Positions 61,841 through 64,000 of a stretch of 64,000 bases of DNA are shown one piece after another. The notes beneath the pieces were generated by a model. That model saw only the letters and a list, made by a program, of their open reading frames with translations. It was not told where the DNA came from and did not search any database. Origin of the DNA: JAVJSU01 sp040219275 (lineage in GTDB: Bacteria; Chloroflexota; Anaerolineae; Aggregatilineales; Phototrophicaceae); the NCBI GenBank assembly GCA_040219275.1, contig JAVJSU010000039.1:296599-360598 (forward strand). Reading direction: 5' to 3'. Made by a program: the position numbers and the translations under genes. Numbering within the stretch: position 1 is the first letter of the stretch; every line of letters begins with the position of its first letter.

Positions 61841-62257
61841 TTATTTGGAGCTTTTTCTTAAGTCTTCTGCGGCTTGCTTGTTCATTTGAATTCTGCGGCG
61901 TTGTCTGGCTTTTTTCTCTGCAATTGATAACGTACGCTCTTTCTTAAGTTCCGCTTCCGTTACACGAAGTTGTGGCTTAGGCGCGAACATCGCATAAATC
62001 ATACCGGAGAATAGCAACAATACGAGGAAGGTCATTCCGGCAACCACATACTGAACTTCGTCTTCAGCCGGAATACCATCAATACTATCACGCAGAAGCG
62101 TAGTCAACGGTTCGGAAAGCACGAAGGCAATCGCCGCAAATGCCACAACGAGAAATAACCCGAAAATCGGCAAGAATGCCCGAACGCTAGTCTTCTTCTT
62201 GACTGATTTCTCGCCGTATTCCTCACCAAATTGTTCTTGAAATGAGTTTTGAGACAT
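61841..62257 (-). CDS. Small two-span membrane protein of unknown function
   Basis: 138 residues. Two hydrophobic helices (about 29-48, FLPIFGLFLVVAFAAIAFVL, and 69-91, YVVAGMTFLVLLLFSGMIYAM) are flanked by charged tails; the C-terminal 45 residues are a basic helix (ELKKERTLSIAEKKARQRRRIQMNKQ split here only as a description). No family is recognised. It begins 5 bases after the FAD-FeS fusion stop, so it is in that operon, but a link to the hydroxylase is not evident. Confidence 0.7.
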   Translation of the reverse strand: MSQNSFQEQFGEEYGEKSVKKKTSVRAFLPIFGLFLVVAFAAIAFVLSEPLTTLLRDSIDGIPAEDEVQYVVAGMTFLVLLLFSGMIYAMFAPKPQLRVTEAELKKERTLSIAEKKARQRRRIQMNKQAAEDLRKSSK

Positions 62258-62262
62258 GGAAT

Positions 62263-63696
62263 TTAGTCCTCCTTATGGACTGACTGTGACTTCTGGCTAG
62301 CGGATTCAAACGCCTTTATGATCTTATAATACCCTGTACATCTACACAAATTTCCGCTAATGCTCTGTTGAACCTGTTCCAATGTGGGTTGCGGATGTTC
62401 TTCCAGCAATTTTGCGCCGGACATTAAAAATCCCGGTGTACAGTATCCACATTGTACCGCACCTTCTTCAATAAATGCCGATTGGATCGGATGAAGATTC
62501 TCCGCCGTCCCCAATCCCTCCACCGTAATAACCTCCGCGCCATGTGCACGCGGGGCAGGCACCATACACGCCATCACCGCCGCACCATCCAGAAAAACCG
62601 TGCACGCGCCACATTCACCTTCAGAGCATCCTTCTTTCGTGCCCATTAAGCCAGCATCTTCGCGCAAAAAGCGTAACAACGTCTTATCTTGCCCACTGTT
62701 GATCGTTGCAGGTGCACCATTCAGCATAAATTCAATCGGCTGACCGTGATCGTGATTAAGTTGTTTCGCCAATCCATCGGCAGTGCGAGCATCACTATCG
62801 CCCCACAGCATCGCCGCTTCACCTGACCAACTACGGGCAGATTGACCTTTTGCCAGCAGTCGCAATGCCCGCCCGACAATCACCCGTACCATCTCCGTGC
62901 GATAGACCGCAGTACTTCGCACATCATCAATCGGCGTTGGCGTTTCTGATGCAATCTTAGCACAGTCAGCAATCACTTCCGTTGAGAGCGACTTACCTAT
63001 GAGGGATTTTTCCGCCTCCGGCACACGAATAATCGTCGGCGCAACACTGCCTAGCGTAATCGCCGCATGGCTGACGACATCACCATCAAAATCCACTATG
63101 ACAGCCGTATTCACCACACTAATCGCCTGCGCGCGGCGCAAACCCAGCTTAATAAACACGCCCCGCGCAGAGGGTTTCATGGCGGGAATGTTGATCGTCG
63201 TCAGCAGTTCATCAGGGCGCATCACCGTGCGCCGCAAGCCGGTGTAAAAGTCGCTCAACTGAATCTCGCGTGAACCACTTGCAGAAACCAAAGTCACCGA
63301 TGCGCCCATCGCCAGCAATGGAACAATCGTATCATTTGCGGGGGAGGCGGTAATCAGATTTCCGGCAATCGTCGCCCGATTCCGAATCTGCGGTGCGCCA
63401 ACCTCCCACGCGGCTTGCACCAGTGGCAACGCCCGTTCCGTCAGCAAGTCACTATCGACCACATGATTATGCGTCACCAGCGCGCCCAGACGAATCACAT
63501 CGCCGTCCAGCACAATATCTCGCAATGCACCAATACGGGTTATATCAATCAATTTGTGGAGATTTGGGCGTTGACCGCGTTCCATTTCCAGAAGAATATC
63601 CGTCCCACCGGCAATGACCCGCGCAGAGTCCCCATGCTCGGCGAGCAAGGCTACCGCTTCATCCACACTGCTTACACTAAAATACTGTTCCCACAT
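62263..63696 (-). CDS. Fused FAD-binding and [2Fe-2S] subunit of a xanthine dehydrogenase-family hydroxylase
   Basis: 477 residues from the ATG at 63696, preceded by GGAG; a TTG 11 codons earlier is open. Residues about 5-180 are the FAD_binding_5 domain (VIAGGTDILLEMERGQRP, ATIAGNLITASPANDTI), about 185-285 CO_deh_flav_C (INTAVIVDFDGDVV), and about 320-470 the iron-sulfur part: CSEGECGACTVF, then CGYCTPGF and GNLCRCTGYYKI, giving two [2Fe-2S] clusters. In most systems these are two genes (coxM/coxS); here one chain carries both. It passes electrons from the Mo subunit (57546-59792). Confidence 0.92.
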   Translation of the reverse strand: MWEQYFSVSSVDEAVALLAEHGDSARVIAGGTDILLEMERGQRPNLHKLIDITRIGALRDIVLDGDVIRLGALVTHNHVVDSDLLTERALPLVQAAWEVGAPQIRNRATIAGNLITASPANDTIVPLLAMGASVTLVSASGSREIQLSDFYTGLRRTVMRPDELLTTINIPAMKPSARGVFIKLGLRRAQAISVVNTAVIVDFDGDVVSHAAITLGSVAPTIIRVPEAEKSLIGKSLSTEVIADCAKIASETPTPIDDVRSTAVYRTEMVRVIVGRALRLLAKGQSARSWSGEAAMLWGDSDARTADGLAKQLNHDHGQPIEFMLNGAPATINSGQDKTLLRFLREDAGLMGTKEGCSEGECGACTVFLDGAAVMACMVPAPRAHGAEVITVEGLGTAENLHPIQSAFIEEGAVQCGYCTPGFLMSGAKLLEEHPQPTLEQVQQSISGNLCRCTGYYKIIKAFESASQKSQSVHKED

Positions 63697-63864
63697 CCGT
63701 CTCCAACCCTCACGCTCACTGTCTCTCAATTAAAACAAAACCGCCTATAGCGGTAAATGATCGGTTAATAATGTAAATGGCTCAAATAGCGAGTACCGAA
63801 AATAGTTTACAGGTTATTTTTTATGAAGAAATCTATTGCACTTTATAGCAACCACTAAAAACTA

Positions 63865-64000
63865 GGTAGTGTTGACATTTCAGCGTAACCAAATCAATGT
63901 GCTAACAAATTGCAGGAAACCGAGAAATGAACGGTCTAACTTCTCAAATCGTGAAAAGACACGTCGAAAATGCTTGATCTTATTGATAAAACATTCAACC
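63865..64000 (-). mobile_element. Right part of an IS5-family-like insertion sequence
   Basis: The end of a transposase gene plus a probable terminal inverted repeat, GGTAGTGTTGACA at 63865-63877, just outside the transposase stop. The left end and the rest of the element lie beyond the window, so the repeat and target duplication cannot be confirmed. Confidence 0.65.
63880..64000 (-). CDS. IS5-family-like transposase, C-terminal end only
   Basis: The last 39 residues are read from position 63999: VECFINKIKHFRRVFSRFE, then FLGFLQFVSTLIWLR and the stop. This is the typical end of DDE transposases of the IS5/IS1031-type branch, where the Glu in VECF(I/F)NK is the third catalytic acid. The upstream part is outside the window, so whether the gene is intact is unknown. 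Confidence 0.8.
   Translation of the reverse strand, partial: VECFINKIKHFRRVFSRFEKLDRSFLGFLQFVSTLIWLR

Noticed and set aside
1..64000. CRISPR array, defence island, prophage or biosynthetic cluster
   Set aside because: No regularly spaced repeats, cas genes, integrase, capsid or modular synthase genes were found; the only mobile sequence is the IS fragment at the right edge.

Overview
This 64 kb window is ordinary chromosomal backbone from a bacterium, most likely a member of the Chloroflexota (Anaerolineae-like). The reasons are inference from gene content: many surface proteins with Thr/Pro-Ala linkers (TPT, TPV), TolB-like propellers, a Ser/Thr kinase with an NBR1-type Ig domain, a GbsR-type regulator, Mn-type superoxide dismutase, Rex and fused molybdenum-hydroxylase subunits. 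No rRNA, CRISPR array or prophage is present. One tRNA (Leu, anticodon UAG) is found. The right edge runs into an IS5-like insertion sequence.

Layout. 1-8.5 kb: tail of an S1-domain protein, then a cell-envelope block (lipoprotein, PPC-domain secreted protein, M23 peptidase, TolB-like membrane propeller, LysM/L,D-transpeptidase). 8.5-15.5 kb: HD hydrolase, Ser/Thr kinase, class II fumarase/aspartase, superoxide dismutase, two adjacent EamA transporters. 15.5-20.3 kb: an operon of epimerase, obgE, nadD and a double solute-binding protein. 20.5-24.1 kb: poorly characterised signalling genes (degenerate receiver protein, AAA ATPase). 24.6-26.6 kb: two hydrolases. 26.6-30.3 kb: tig-clpP-clpX. 30.4-34.4 kb: tRNA-Leu, GbsR-like regulator, a second copy of the uncharacterised module, a rhomboid protease, rex. 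34.5-40.5 kb: mreB and atpAGDC. 40.8-45.6 kb: a six-gene operon ending in proC that includes an N-acylamino-acid-racemase-like enolase and a COG3375-like acetyltransferase. 45.7-48.2 kb: fabF-fabH. 48.2-53.3 kb: zinc peptidase and a purine nucleoside phosphorylase / DUF2520 / panB / panC operon. 53.6-56.1 kb: small protein and a K+ channel with two RCK modules. 56.1-63.7 kb: a molybdenum-hydroxylase island (YqeC-MocA fusion, Mo subunit, DUF6909-like protein, small membrane protein, FAD-FeS fusion).

Most of the window reads as core metabolism. The unusual points are extensions and fusions of conserved proteins: an ATP synthase gamma subunit with a C-terminal helix-hairpin-helix domain, a FabH with an arginine-rich tail, a trigger factor with a histidine-rich insertion, and a pseudo-receiver protein sharing an undescribed N-terminal module with a second gene 9 kb away. 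The F0 and delta genes of ATP synthase are not beside atpAGDC. A DUF2520 protein in the pantothenate operon is a candidate for the missing ketopantoate reductase. All family names come from recognition of motifs in the translated sequence, without database searches.
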